Shown: positions 47,399 to 58,885, counted from the stretch's first letter. The stretch: DNA of 64,000 bases from Rhizomys pruinosus (GCA_009823505.1 VZQC01008874.1:240584-304583), one strand, 5' to 3'. The notes: generated from the letters alone by a model not told the origin. Numbers and translations: made by a program.

Positions 47399-48345
47399 AT
47401 GCCTGTGAAGAATGTCCTGGGGATTTTAATTGGAATTGCATTGAATCAGTATATTAATTTGGGTAGAATGGACATTTGTACTATATTAATTTTTCTAATC
47501 CATGAGCATGGGAGGTCTTTCCATCTTCTGATGTCTTCTTCAATCTCCTTCTTCAAGAGTTTATAATTTTTGTTGTAGAGATCTTTGATGTCTTTGGTTA
47601 GGTTTCCTAGGTATTTTATTGTTTTTGAGGCTATTGTAATTGGGAAGGTCTCCTTGTATTCCTTCTTCAGTTGCTTATTGTTGGTGTAAAGAAAGGTTAC
47701 TGATTTTTCTAGCTTAATTTTGTAACCTGACACTTTACTGCAACTCATAATCGTTTCTAGGAGTTTTCTGGTAGAGTTTTTAGTATCTCTTAGGTAAACT
47801 ATCATATCATCTGCAAAAAGGGATAGTTTTACTTCCTCTTTTCCAATTAGTATTCCTTTGGTTTCCTTTTCTTGCCTTATTTCCCTAGACAGTGTTTTGA
47901 GCAGTATATATTAAAGAGGAGTGGCAACAAGGGGCAGCCTTGCCAGTTTCCTATCTTTATGGGGAATCCTAACTTTTCTCCATTTAGGATGATGCTGGCT
48001 GTGGGTTCTTGTATATGGCTTTGATTATGTTGAGGAATGATCCTTCTAGTCCAATTCCCTCTAGTACTTTGATCATGAAGAGATGCTGTATTTTGTTGAA
48101 GGCTTTTTCTGCATCAATTGAGATGATTGTGTGGTTTTTGTCCTTCAGTCCATTTATGTGTTTTATGATATTTACTAATTTTCATATGTTGAACCGTCCT
48201 TGCATCTCTGGTATGAATCCAACTTGATCATGGTGAATGATCTTTTTGATGTGGTCTGTATATGATTTGCAAGTATTTTGTTGAGAATTTTTGCATCTGA
48301 GTTCATTAATGAGATGGGTATGTAGTTCTCTTTTTTATTTTTATT
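47399..48345 (-). pseudogene. L1 ORF2 RT fragment, minus strand
   Basis: Minus-strand reading gives the FADDM-type box (47805-47820 region, [10 protein letters not shown]) and RT blocks back to the NYRPISLMN-type region near 48300. It is separate from the next L1, because the two overlap in L1 coordinates. ORF 47446-47805 holds the post-catalytic part. Confidence 0.8.
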
Positions 48346-49045
48346 TTATTTTTTTGGTTTTTGGCCTGTCTTCAATTCTTACAGGTAGGTGCATCTGCTC
48401 TGTGGATGCTACTTCTTTTGGCACTCCTCAAGGATATGAGATACAGCTTTTTAACCTTCCAGTGTGGACTGAGGACTGCTGAGATACCCAGCTTGTGAAC
48501 TAAGCAGATAATGGGAATTCAGCCTCATCAGAATATTGACTGCCATTGTTGCTTTACGTTGGCTGTATCATGGAGGCCAGTGCAGGGGGATCAAGACAGG
48601 ATGCGTGCTTACTGGACTTCATTTGGGGGACTATGAAAGGGAAAGACCCCAATGTGGAGCACAAGTGCAGGATTGATGGTTGTTTGGGCTTGCCAAGGAG
48701 GAGCCTTCAAGCACTTCCTTAAGGAAAATATTACATCTTTTAGGAAAAAAATGTCCTCCAATTCAAGTGATATGTGTCTGTATGTATGTACATATTTATG
48801 TGTATATATGTATATATGTATATATATATTGAAGCAATACAAGTAGCAGAGAACAATAAACGACAAGAGAACTGGCAAAAAACCTCTTGGAAAGAGAAAA
48901 ATATGCAGGACAAGTTTATGCGAGTATACGGGTGGGGTGGGGGATGGGGGGAAGGAAAGGATGTACAAACTAGATTCATGAGAAATGATGTAACGTATGG
49001 AAAAAGTTTTAACAATAAAAAAAACATTTTGTGAAAAAAAAAGAA
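48346..49045 (+). mobile_element. L1-like 3' element or other retroposon, A-tailed
   Basis: About 700 bases unlike the flanking L1. It has a (TGTATA)n stretch at 48775-48830, a G-rich run (48932-48955), GAGAAATGATGTAACGTATG and an A-rich tail. The G-run plus tail layout copies L1 3' ends. The body is not recognised. Confidence 0.5.
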
Positions 49046-49354
49046 AGAAATTTTTTTTATCTGGTCATTCTGTTTTTATGTGCAGTACCAGGCTGTTTCT
49101 AATCATCTATGGCCCTTATATATAGCTTTTGTAAAGTCTCGGAAGAGTAATGCCCCCTGTAGTGCGTTTTTCACTGAAGGTTGCTTGAGCTATTTTGGTC
49201 TTTTTTTCCATATGAATTTAAGGATGTTTTTTCCAAGTCTGTGAAGAAGCTCACAGGGATTTTGAGTGGGATTGCATTGAATCTTTATATCAATTTGGGT
49301 AAAATGGACATGTTTACTATATGAATTTTCCCAATCCACGAGCATGGAGGTTTT

Positions 49355-49525
49355 ACATCTTTTTTTTTTTTTTTTTTTTTTTTCTTTTTGAGACAGAGTT
49401 ATCCCTTAAGTCCAGCGCCCTGAAGCTCACTTTGTAGACCAGGCGGGCCTTGAACTCACAGAGATCCCACCTGCCTCTGCCTCCCAAATGCTAGGACTAA
49501 AGGCATGTGCCACCATGCCTGGCTT
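49355..49525 (-). mobile_element. B1 SINE, minus strand
   Basis: Long T-run, TTTTTGAGACAGAGTTATCC, body to CACCATGCCTGGC. Confidence 0.9.
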
Positions 49526-49612
49526 GGTCTTTCCATCTTTTGATGTCATTTTCTTCTTTTTATTTTAAAATTATTTATTTAATTTATTTATTTATTTATT
49601 ATTATTGATTAT

Positions 49613-49771
49613 TATTATTTTTTTGTCTTTTTGAGACAGGGTCGCCCCTGTAGCCCCGCTGTCCTGGAACTCACTCCTGTAGAACCAGGCTGGCCTTGAA
49701 CTCACAAAAGATCCACCTGCCTCTGCCTCCCAAGTGCTAGGATTAAAGGCGTGTGCCACCACGCCCCCGGC
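49613..49771 (-). mobile_element. B1 SINE, minus strand, with extra single bases
   Basis: TTTTGTCTTTTTGAGACAGG to CACCACGCCCCCGGC. Several one-base insertions (TCACTCCTGTAGAACCAGG) compared with other copies suggest reduced sequence quality here. Confidence 0.88.
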
Positions 49772-49797
49772 TTAATTATTATTATTATTATTATTGT

Positions 49798-50328
49798 TTT
49801 TGGTCTGAATTTTTTTAATTTAATTTTTTATGATGGTTTGTGCATTTCGTACATCATTTGCCATGCCGAATGGCATATTTCCTTTTCCTTTCCCCCCCAC
49901 CCCCACCCACCCCCAGATCATGTAGTCTGCCATAACTGTCCCGCATCTTTCAGTTTTTTTTTTTTCAATTTTTTAGCTATAAGTGATAAACCATGATAAG
50001 ACATCCTCGTGGCAAAAAACCAATCTACAGATCTGTTTGTGGCCCAAACCCAACCACAGTCCCACCTTCAGTGGGGGGTGACAGGTTGTTTGTTCAATCA
50101 AGTTGATCAAATGAGTGTCCAGACTACATCGCTGTAGTTTCACCGTTCACCCCAATCGCAGCCTTTACATTCTACCACGCCCCCTCTTCCGCAGGTTGTT
50201 CCCTAGGCTTAGAAAAGGGGCACAGGTGGATGAGAAGTAAAACTGTCCTCTCTCTCTGGAGCTGTTGACTTGGATTCTGGTCAATTCTGGCTGTTTCCTT
50301 TCATGGGCTGACAGTTTGTTCAGGAGTA
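49798..50328 (-). mobile_element. retroposon subfamily B, 3' part, minus strand
   Basis: Reverse complement of 42342-42857: CAAATGAGTGTCCAGACTAC, CCTCTTCCGCAGGTTGTTCC, GGCACAGGTGGATGAGAAG, and the L1-like end ATGGTTTGTGCATTTCGTAC. 5'-truncated. Confidence 0.85.
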
Positions 50329-50541
50329 TTTATTATTTTTATGTGTATGAGTGTACTGTCTGCATGTAGGTTGGTGCACCTGTTGTGCAATGCTGTGGAG
50401 GTCAGAAGAGGGTGTCAGATTCCCTTGGAACTGGATGGAGTTAAAGACAGTTCTTAACCGCCATGTGGGTGCTGGGAATCGACCCAGGTCCACTGCAAGA
50501 GCAGTCAGTGCTTATAACCACTGAGCCATCTCTCCAGTCCC
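50329..50541 (-). mobile_element. B2 SINE, older type, minus strand
   Basis: Minus strand GGGACTGGAGAGATGGCTCA head; single CCAGTTCCAAGGG segment with a small ATCC insertion; T-rich tail side at 50330-50345. Confidence 0.9.
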
Positions 50542-51172
50542 GTTGTCATTTTCAATCTCCTTCTTCAGGGGTTTAAAATGTTTGTTGTAGAGGTCTTTGG
50601 TTAGGTTTGTTCCCAGGTATCTTATTATTTTTGAGGTTACTGTGAGTGGGAAGGTCTTCTTATAATTTTCTTATATTCCTTCTGTACTTGTTTATTGTTG
50701 GTATAAAGAAAGGCTACTGATTTTTCTAGGTTAATTTTGTAGCCTGCCACTTTACTAAAACTCTTAATCGTTTCTAGAAGGTTTCTGGTAGGTAAATTAT
50801 CGTAATCTATGAAATCATCTGCAAAAAGGGATAGCTTAACTTCTTCTTTTCTGATTAGTACTTCTTTAATTTTCTTCTATTGTCTTATTGGCCTAGCTCG
50901 TGTTTCAAGCACTATGTTGAAGAGGAGTGGTGATAAGGGGTAGCCTTGCTGGGTTCCTGCCTTTAAGGGAAATGGTTCCAATTTTTCACCATTTAGGATG
51001 ATGTTGGCAGTGAGTTTGCTATACATGGCTTTGTTCATGTTGAGGAATGTTCCCTTCAATCCTATTCCCTCCAGGACTTTAAACATGAAGGGATGCTGGA
51101 TCTTGTCAAAGGCTTTTTCTGCATCAATTGAGATGATCATGTGGTTTTGTCTTTAAGTCCATTTATGTGTTT

Positions 51173-52260
51173 TATGACCAATGGAACAAAATTGAAGATC
51201 AAAACTTGAGCTCATACAATTTCAGCCACCTCATATTTGACAAAGGGGCAAAAATCCCTCAGTGGAGGAAGGATAGCATCTTCAGCAAATGGTGCTGGCA
51301 AAATTGGATCATCATTTATAGAAGAACAAAAGTAAACCCCTACCTCTCACCCTGTACAAAAATCAACTCCAAGTGGATCAAGGATCTCAATGTGAAGCCT
51401 GAAACCCTGAAGGTGATAGAAGAAAAGGTTGGCAACAACCTAGAAGACATAGGTGTAGGAAAAGACTTTCTAAATCAGACAGCAGCTGCACAGGAAATAA
51501 AGGCAACAGTTGACAAATGGGACCTCATCAAACTCAAAAGCTTCTATACAGTGAAAGATATAATCAAGGAAGTGAAGAGAAAAACCCACAGAGTGGGAGG
51601 AAACCTTTATCAGTGATTCATCTGACAGGCCATTAACGTCAAGAATATATAAAGTACTCAAAAAACAAAGAAGAAAACAAATTATCTACTCAAAAGATGG
51701 AATAAAGAGCTGAACAGAGACTTCACCAGTGAGGAATTAAAGATGGTTGAGAAACATCTTAAAAAGTATTCAACATCCTTAATAATTAAGGAGATGCAAA
51801 TTAAAACCACTCTCAAATATCTCTCACTCTGATATGACTAGCTAAGATCAAGGAAACAAAAGACGACAGATGCTGGAGAGGTTGTGGGGAAAGGGGAACA
51901 TTCATTCACTGCTGGTGGGAATGTAAACTTGTACAACCATTATGGAAATCAGGGTGGAGAACCCTAAAAGTTTCAAAATGAGCCTACCACCTGACCCAGT
52001 CATACCACTCCTGGGTATATATCCCAAAGACTCATCCTACCACAAAGATACATGCACATCCATGTTTATTGCAGCTCCCTTCACAATAGCAAAGAGCTGG
52101 AACCAACCCAAATGCCCCTCAACAGATGAACATCTATACAATGGAGTACTATTCAGCTGTAGAGAAAGATGGCATTATGAATTTTGCAGGTAAATGGATG
52201 GAACTGGAAGCCATTATGCTAAATGTAGTAACAAAGTCCCAGAAAAACAAACGGTGAATG
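51173..52260 (+). pseudogene. L1 ORF2 C-terminal part
   Basis: Frame 51167-51616 gives NLSSYNFSHLIFDKGAK and KVNPYLSPCTKINSKWIKDL blocks of the ORF2 C-terminal third. Shifted pieces continue to 52193 (PLLGIYPKDSSYHKDTC). Truncated and frameshifted. Confidence 0.85.
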
Positions 52261-52660
52261 GTTTCCCTCATTTGTGGATGCTAACACCAAATCCCCAGTT
52301 GAAAGGCAAGCTGAACAACATTATTGTTATATTTCTGTTTATCTGAATGCAACTATGTTGTTATAGTGTAAATCTCTCAATGGGCTCTAGAATCCACCCA
52401 CCACTTATTTTCAGACTCCGTAATTACTTTATAAGGGTGGAGATTATGTATACATATTTTAGAATAATATAAAATTAATGGAAAATTAATATGAAAATGT
52501 GAATTTCTAAGCATAAACAAAAAGACTGAGAGAAAGATGCAGGACAGTTATGGCAGAATGCATGATCTGGGGTGGGATGGGGGAAGAGAAAAGGGAATAT
52601 GCCTAAACTGAATTTAAAAATGATGTCTGAAATACACAACACATCAATAAAAGCACAAAA
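51173..52660 (+). mobile_element. 3' segment of the twin-primed L1, plus strand
   Basis: Begins ACCAATGGAACAAAATTGAA (ORF2 'DQWNKI'), runs to the ORF2 C-terminus (about 52250), then 3'UTR with a G-rich stretch and the end ACATCAATAAAAGCACAAAA. Together with 49061-51172 this is one L1 insertion with 5' inversion. Confidence 0.85.
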
Positions 52661-52662
52661 AA

Positions 52663-53290
52663 AGAAACAATCCATCTTTTTGTTGTCTGTAAGAAACCCA
52701 TTTCACCTTCAAGAGCAAACACTACGTTAAGGTGAAATGATGGAAAAAATATTCCAAGCAAATGGCACCAAGAAATACGCAAGAGTTAGAATTGTAATAT
52801 CGAACAAATAGACTTCAAACTAAAATTAATCAGAAAAGATGAAGAGGGTAACTTCATTTTTATATCAAAGGAACAATTAACCCAGAAGGTATTATAATCA
52901 AGAATATGTATGCAACAAACTCTGGTGCACCCAACTTCATAAACACTGTAGTATAGGACTTTATGACACAGATTAATCCCAGAACTTCTAGTAGGGGACT
53001 TCAGTACACCACTGTCTCCATTAGACAGGTCAACCAGACAAAGAATAAACAGAGACATCTGAATTAAACAATACCACACATCAAATGCACCTAACAGACA
53101 TCTACTGAATATTCCGCTCAAGAACCAAAACATACTTTCTATTCAGTACCCTATGGGATTCTCCAAAATCAGCCACATTCTGATGCACAAGACAAATCTC
53201 AACAAATATAAAAATTGAAATGATTTCGTGCATTCTATCAGACCACTATGTAATAAAGCTTAATATCAATACCAGAAGAAGCCTTAGTAA
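52663..53290 (+). mobile_element. host L1 resumes (endonuclease region)
   Basis: AAGAAACAATCCATC repeats the target sequence seen at 45049 and 47385, then continues in the ORF2 endonuclease (GTCTGTAAGAAACCCATTTC; later SDHYVIKLNINTR near 53240). This is the continuation of the L1 that stops at 45062. Confidence 0.75.
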
Positions 53291-53665
53291 CTACATTATA
53301 TCTCTACATGAGTCCTTATGCTTAGCTGAAGGCTACATAACAAGAAACAGTGCCAGACAGGAGAAACCTTTCTTTGAGTTGTTGGCATGGTTAGCCCAAG
53401 AGACTCTGAAAATTACATAAGCAATTGCCATAGCTGTTGATTTCCTCCCAGAACTAGAAGGTAAGACCTTACTCCTGAAGACAGGATATACCTCAGAGAC
53501 CAGGTTTGAAATAATAGAGGTGGGAATGATCCGGAAGTCACTTCTCCTAAAGGCTAGCTCTCATAGCTGTTAAGAGAGACCAGCAATTGATGGTCCAACA
53601 CCAGCTCTAAGTCCAAATATCCACATCAATATTAGGTACAGCATAGTACACTGGTGCAGTAAGGG
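53291..53665. other. no recognised feature
   Basis: Possibly old L1 or another retroelement body. No clear landmark. Confidence 0.3.
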
Positions 53666-53880
53666 GAATTTTTTTTGAGACAGGTCTCCCTATAGCCCCA
53701 GCTGGCTTGGAAGTAACTCTGTAGACCAGGCTGTCCTTGAACTCACAGAGATCCATCTGCCTCTGCCACCACACCTGTCTTAAAGACAGTTCTTAGCTGC
53801 CATGTGGGTGCTGGGAATCAAACCTGGGTCCCCTGAAAGAGCAGTCAGTGCTCGTAACTGCTGAGCCATCTCTCTAGCCC
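53666..53880 (-). mobile_element. composite SINE: B2 head fused to B1, minus strand
   Basis: On the minus strand: B2 head (GGCTAGAGAGATGGCTCAGC, B box GGTTTGATTCC, GGCAGCTAAGAACTG), junction GTCTTTAAG, then B1 (ACAGGTGTGGTGGCAGAGGC) with about 27 bases of the B1 left part deleted, and an A tail. Same junction as 44553-44796. Confidence 0.85.
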
Positions 53881-54905
53881 CAAGGCACTTTTGTTTTGAA
53901 GGCGACCAATATCTAACTAATTGAACTTAAAGCCCACTCAATGGGAGGAAACTCATGGGTTACTGGTACTATAAATATTGCCAAATTCATACGGATGGAG
54001 CGTTCATAGATCTTACAGAAATCCCCAAGACTAATGTACCTTCTTACTAAGTGCAAAAATGCATCATTGTATTTACAGACAAATATTCCAGACACCACTC
54101 ATTAAAGAAGCTTTTGTTGCACTTGATGAAAATTATTACAGAGTACCAAAACTGGTCACCCACAGACATTGTCTGTGAATTTCCCAAGCTTAAGCAGCGT
54201 ATCTACAATGCAACCTCTGCACCCAAGTCTCATGCAATACAGAATAAGGGGCAGAGGACACTACCTAATCTCTTAGCTCTCATTAAGGAAGCCCCTTCAT
54301 GCAGCAGAGGACCAGGAGCTCAAAAGGTCATAAGTGGTCAAACCATGGAGACTGGGAGTCTGCAGAGTGTGGGTCCGTGGCAGGTATATACTAAGCTTCA
54401 TTTACCCAAGTCTCAGAGACCATTGTGGGAGAGAGGCCAGAAAGATTGTAAGAGTCAGGGTGTCGAATATGACCATATGGAAACAGAATCCTATAAGCTC
54501 CCAGGACCCTGATCATATGAACCAAAAGTAATTGCATACACAAGACCCATGCAAAATCAAGTAGAAAAAACCCGGTATGGAACAAGGGAGATGGGAGGCA
54601 GAACCCAATGTTATCTGAAGAAATATTGGCAACTGATTATTTTGGTTGAGGAAAAGCTGGTCTTCTTAAAACTAGGGACTCTGAATTGGCTGACTAGAGC
54701 TCAGTGGATAAACTTGCACTGAGGAATGGCTGGGACACTAATTTGGTATAATAAGCCTTAACACAAATGAAAGAATGTATGTACTTAAGTGGGGGGCTGT
54801 GGGAGGTGACAGTGGAGAAGGGGGTATAAAGATGATTAAGATTGATTGAGATTTTTATGTGTGAAAACCACAAAAATTCAATAAAAATTCTGTTTTGAAG
54901 AAAAA
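53881..54905 (+). mobile_element. old L1/HAL1-like 3'UTR sequence
   Basis: GAGAGGCCAGAAAGATTGTA (54433) and the end GGTGACAGTGGAGAAGGGGG ... CAATAAAAATTCTG match the style of old rodent LINE 3'UTRs; compare 21000 and 21790. A 153-codon open frame at 54051-54512 lies in this region and has no recognised domain. It is probably chance in a decayed element. Confidence 0.45.
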
Positions 54906-55084
54906 TATTTTAAGCTTTACATAAACGGAATGTTGTCTCTCTCTCCTGCATCTGGATTTTGCCATTCTACCTCGCTTCTGAAATCCATCCATATGTAGTG
55001 GCTGCCATTCATATTACTGGTTGCGTATCACTTTACCCAGTCAGTGCACACTACATATGATGTGTGCTTTCTGCTTTCAGTCAT

Positions 55085-55312
55085 TTAAAGTATTTTATTA
55101 TTTTATTTTATGTGTATGAGTACATTGGCTGCATGTGTTTAAGTGCACCCAGTCATGCAGTGTCCTCTGAGGTCAGAAGAAGGCATTGGATCCCAGGTAA
55201 CTAGAGGTACAGATGGTCGTTAGCCACCTTGTGGGTTCTGGGAATCAAACCTGGATACTCTGCCAGAGCAACCAATGCTCTTAAGTGCTAAGCCATCTCT
55301 CTAGGCCCCTGC
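55085..55312 (-). mobile_element. B2 SINE, old
   Basis: Minus strand GGGCCTAGAGAGATGGCTTA, weak B box (GGTTTGATTCC), tail TTTATTATTTTATTTTATG side. Many substitutions. Confidence 0.85.
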
Positions 55313-56040
55313 TTTTAGACTTTGTGACAGTAGGATTTTGGTTGTATTTCTGGAGATAAATTTCTGGAAATATTGTATAACAGTTTCTCTAGAATGCATA
55401 CCCAGGAGCAATTTTTCTAAGTTGAAGATACACAGACACAGACAGACAGGTAGGCAGACAGACAGACAGACACATACACACACATGTATTTCTTAGTTCA
55501 ATCACCTAAATCAAAAAGGTGATTGAACTAGGATTCAGCTTCACAAATAATATTGATTTGAATGTTGAAAAGCTGTGTTATTGCATACCATTCCTCAATG
55601 GTGTTATAAAGTAGAAATTGTTGCTAATGTTCTGCATTTTTTAGCCCAGGAATGTAATGAATGTAAGAAGTGTATCTGAACTTAACATTTTCATAATTGG
55701 TGTAAGGAATATGTTAGTAGTATTTTTTCCCCTGAATTATCAGACTACAAAATTTCATATGATGAATATGTATATATTTAAGTTTACTAAATTTTGCCAA
55801 AGATCTTTCCAAAGTGGTCATATCAGTTTATACTTCCACTAAGTATGTAGGAAAGATGGCCACAATTCTATACTAATTGATCATCAACTTTAAAGTTTTC
55901 CAAGATGGATGGGTATAGATGAAATGCCATTATTTTGACTTTCATTTCTCTAGTCACTACTAAGTTTAGTCCTCTGTTCTTTTGTTTAGATATTTTTCTT
56001 GGACTTTTTGTGAATTATCCATTCCTAGAAAGAGCACTGT
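55313..56040 (-). mobile_element. ancient L1 3' region, minus strand
   Basis: TGCATACCCAGGAGCAATTT and TGCCAAAGATCTTTCCAAAG ... CATTTCTCTAGTCACTACTA are antisense landmarks of old mammalian L1 3' ends. A (CAGA)n/(CA)n run at 55432-55485 interrupts it. Confidence 0.6.
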
Positions 56041-56069
56041 ACTAGATTAAAATCTTTTAATCAAATTTT

Positions 56070-56329
56070 TGCAGTTTTCATACAATGTAATTTGATGGCA
56101 TTTAGATCTACTTCCCTAGCCCCATCTCCCTTCACTGCCCCCTCCCCATTTAATGTACTCGATTTATATATATATATATATATTAAGGTATATATATATT
56201 AAGGTATATATATATTAAGGTATATATATATATATATATATTAAGGTGTATATATATTAAGGTATATATATTAAGGTATATATATATATTAAGGTATATA
56301 TATTATATATAAGGTATATAAGTATAGAG

Positions 56330-56364
<35 letters not shown>

Positions 56365-57560
56365 CATATTAAGGTTTATAGAGTCTAATTTGTATTCCTG
56401 AATGTGTGGGGTCCATCTTCTGGAGTGTGGTTAACTTCCTAAGATTCCAGAAGCCATAGATTGCTAAAAGTTCTTTGGGTTGGTATTTCTTACTCTATTC
56501 CCCATGTCTGGAATTTTGTCTTGTTTGAGGCTGCATGGGACTTGACCATGCTACCACAATTGTTATGAGTTTATATGATTGACTGACTAGCTGTCTTTAA
56601 AACTCCACTTTCTTGTGGTCATACATCACCTCTGCCTCTTACAATCTTTCTGCCTGTGCTTCTGCAGTGGTCTCTGAGCCTTGGGAGGCAGAAGTTTGGC
56701 ATAGGTGTCCTATTCAGGGATAAGCACTCTGCAGCCTCGTATTCTCTGCATACTGGCCTGTTGAGAGTTTTTGTTTTCTAGCATTGACACTTTGAGAGTT
56801 TTTGTGTTAGTCACCATTTACTGCATTAAGGAAGCTTCTTTGGTGAGAGTTGTGAGATGCATTAATCTATGGGTTATAACCATAAATCATTAGGCTTCAG
56901 TTTAATACTATAAGTATGAATAAAAAACTAATATTAGGCTCTTTCCTATGCCCAGTGACCTGTCTGGGCTCAGATTTCTAAGGTTCATATCAATTTCATC
57001 CTACGAAGCAGAACTTGAGTACAGTTAGAGAGAATAGTATGGCTACTCTCATATTATTCGTGTGACTATTGCACTGGTGGGCATATCTTACCAGGCCAGC
57101 TGTTGTAGCTCACAGGATTCACAGCTGGGTAAGGCTGATGATTAGGTTTCCCTTACAGCAGCTTGCATAGCACCTTCCATACTGTGAAAACTAGCCAGTA
57201 ACGATGAGGCTCTGAAGTCAGTACCAGCTTGATTTCTCCCCATTTGCTCTACAGCTCCTATATGTCATCAGCATTACAGTCTTACTCTCAAGCTCAGTGG
57301 GTAACCAAGTGAGGGTCTATGGGACCCATGGTCAACATCTTTAAGAGAGGGAGTCAATTTCTGGCACTAGTTTTATTTTGTTAGCCTATGGTGCCCAGTA
57401 GGGGCAATATCACTCTGTTGTAAGGTAACTCCTTTCAATCTCTCAGAAGCTTCTATAGTACTGAGTTTCCATAGGCTTCTTCTAAAGGCCTTTCCTGTTC
57501 CTTATCCCTTCCCTTACACCTTACTCTGACCTGCCCGCCCTCCCATTCTCCACCCCATTT
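56070..57560 (-). mobile_element. old rodent L1 3'UTR-like region, minus strand (tentative)
   Basis: A pyrimidine-rich run (56115-56155) follows TTTGATGGCATTTAGATC, as at 15900. Further right, the CTGTGCTTCTGCAGTGGTCT and CAGGGATAAGCACTCTG blocks resemble antisense old L1 3'UTR. Diverged, no coding content. Confidence 0.4.
56165..56370. repeat. TA-rich minisatellite
   Basis: Units of (TA)n followed by TTAAGG repeat about eight times (TATATATATTAAGGTATATA), ending in a pure TA run at 56332-56360. Confidence 0.92.
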
Positions 57561-57769
57561 AACATTTCCTATTCTCCTTTCCCCATTTATATCACTACAT
57601 TCTACCTCCTAGGAAGGCTCCTCATACTCAATGACCATTTGTGTGCTTCTTCACTTCTCTGGATTTTCTATAGAAATATAGATGCCTAGGATTTCAAAGA
57701 TGGCATCCAGTTCTGAGAAAGAACATGGGTTTTACTAGTTTTAAAAATTAAAATCTCCTTTTTGTTAGA
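57561..57769. other. no recognised feature
   Basis: Short unassigned sequence. Confidence 0.3.
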
Positions 57770-57900
57770 TTATTTTGGATTTTTGAAACAGCCCATGCTA
57801 GACTCTAGCTCACTATGTAGCTGAGGTTGACCCTGAACTCCCTTATCCTCTGGCCTTCTAAAGGCTGGGATTATAACAACTCAGCACCATGCCTAGCATC
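57770..57900 (-). mobile_element. old B1-like SINE, minus strand
   Basis: TTTTTGAAACAGCCCATGCT, CTCACTATGTAGCTGAGG, AAAGGCTGGGATTATAAC: the B1/proto-B1 body with many changes. Confidence 0.75.
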
Positions 57901-58618
57901 TTCCATGTGTAACACCTATAGGTTTCTTGTGATTAATAAAGTAATTGAATTCACTTTTGCCACCTTATTTTTGTGCTTTTTTACTGATTCTGCTTTTCCT
58001 ATGTTTTTTCCTCTTTTTACTGCCTTATGTTGGTTGTTATTTTTATTCATTTTTCCCCTTTTACTATTTGAAATTCCTGCCTTCTGCTTTCATCTCTTAA
58101 AGGTTACCCTTAACATTTTAGCATGTGTGTTTGGCTGTGTTCTTTAAAGTCTTCCTGTCTTTTTCTCCTGAATGGCACACAAAGCTTTAAAACCTTTTCA
58201 TTTTCTGTCTTTTTATATTTTACTTAATGTTTTAAACTTTATGGTCATTGATTACCATGCTCACTGACAATTTTATAGTTAATGTTTATGTCGACTAGCC
58301 ACATTTTGAACAATTTTACTTATTCTTTCAGCCAGCCTTTTTTTTTTTTTTTTTTTTTTTTGTTTTTTTTGACTGAGAATCTGTCTTCCTAAAACAAATT
58401 CTTGCTGGAAATGGCTTTTATTTTACTCTGACTCGTGGAATGTAGTCTAGGTTGGTGAAGAATTTAAGAATAACTTCTGATTACAGTACTTCCATGAAAT
58501 TCCATTGTCTTTTTAATTTAGTTGTTGCTGTTAAGACTTTATGGTTAGTAGAATAATTTTTTTTTTTTACAGATGTTCTGAGTTTTCTTTCTTGGGCTTA
58601 AAAAATTAAAAAATCTAG
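57901..58618. other. AT-rich sequence, perhaps very old antisense L1
   Basis: CTTGCTGGAAATGGC and TGTAGTCTAGGTTGGTG near 58405-58460 faintly recall antisense L1 ORF1. T-runs at 58339-58361 and 58559-58568. Confidence 0.3.
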
Positions 58619-58885
58619 GGTCTGGAGAGATAGGCCAGCGGTTAAGAGCACCGACGTGCTTGCAGAGGACCTGGGTTTGATCCCCAGCACCCACATGGCG
58701 GCTGAGAACCGTCTTTAACTCCAATTCCAGGAGAACTCCAGTCCAGGGAATCCGATACCCTCTTCTGACCTCCGCGGCATTGCACGACACGGGTGCACAA
58801 ACTACATGCAACAATACATTCAAATAAAGTAAATAAATAAATAAATAATAAATAAACAAACAAATAAAATAAAAAAAAAAAAAAA
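58619..58885 (+). mobile_element. B2 SINE, young type
   Basis: GGTCTGGAGAGATAGGCCAG head, B box GGTTTGATCCC, duplicated AACTCCA..TTCCAGG segment, long (AAAT)n/(AAAC)n tail. Confidence 0.92.

Larger units (their letters stand above)
49061..51172 (-). mobile_element. inverted 5' segment of a twin-primed L1
   Basis: Antisense ORF2 from AWYWHKNR-type sequence (49061) back to DAEKAF (51125-51140). The right-hand plus-strand segment starts at the codon where this one ends. Two B1s, a retroposon tail copy and a B2 are nested inside. Confidence 0.8.

Noticed and set aside
54051..54512. 153-codon open frame as a gene
   Set aside because: No domain or start context; it lies in sequence that looks like an old LINE 3' region, and a second overlapping frame of similar quality exists.
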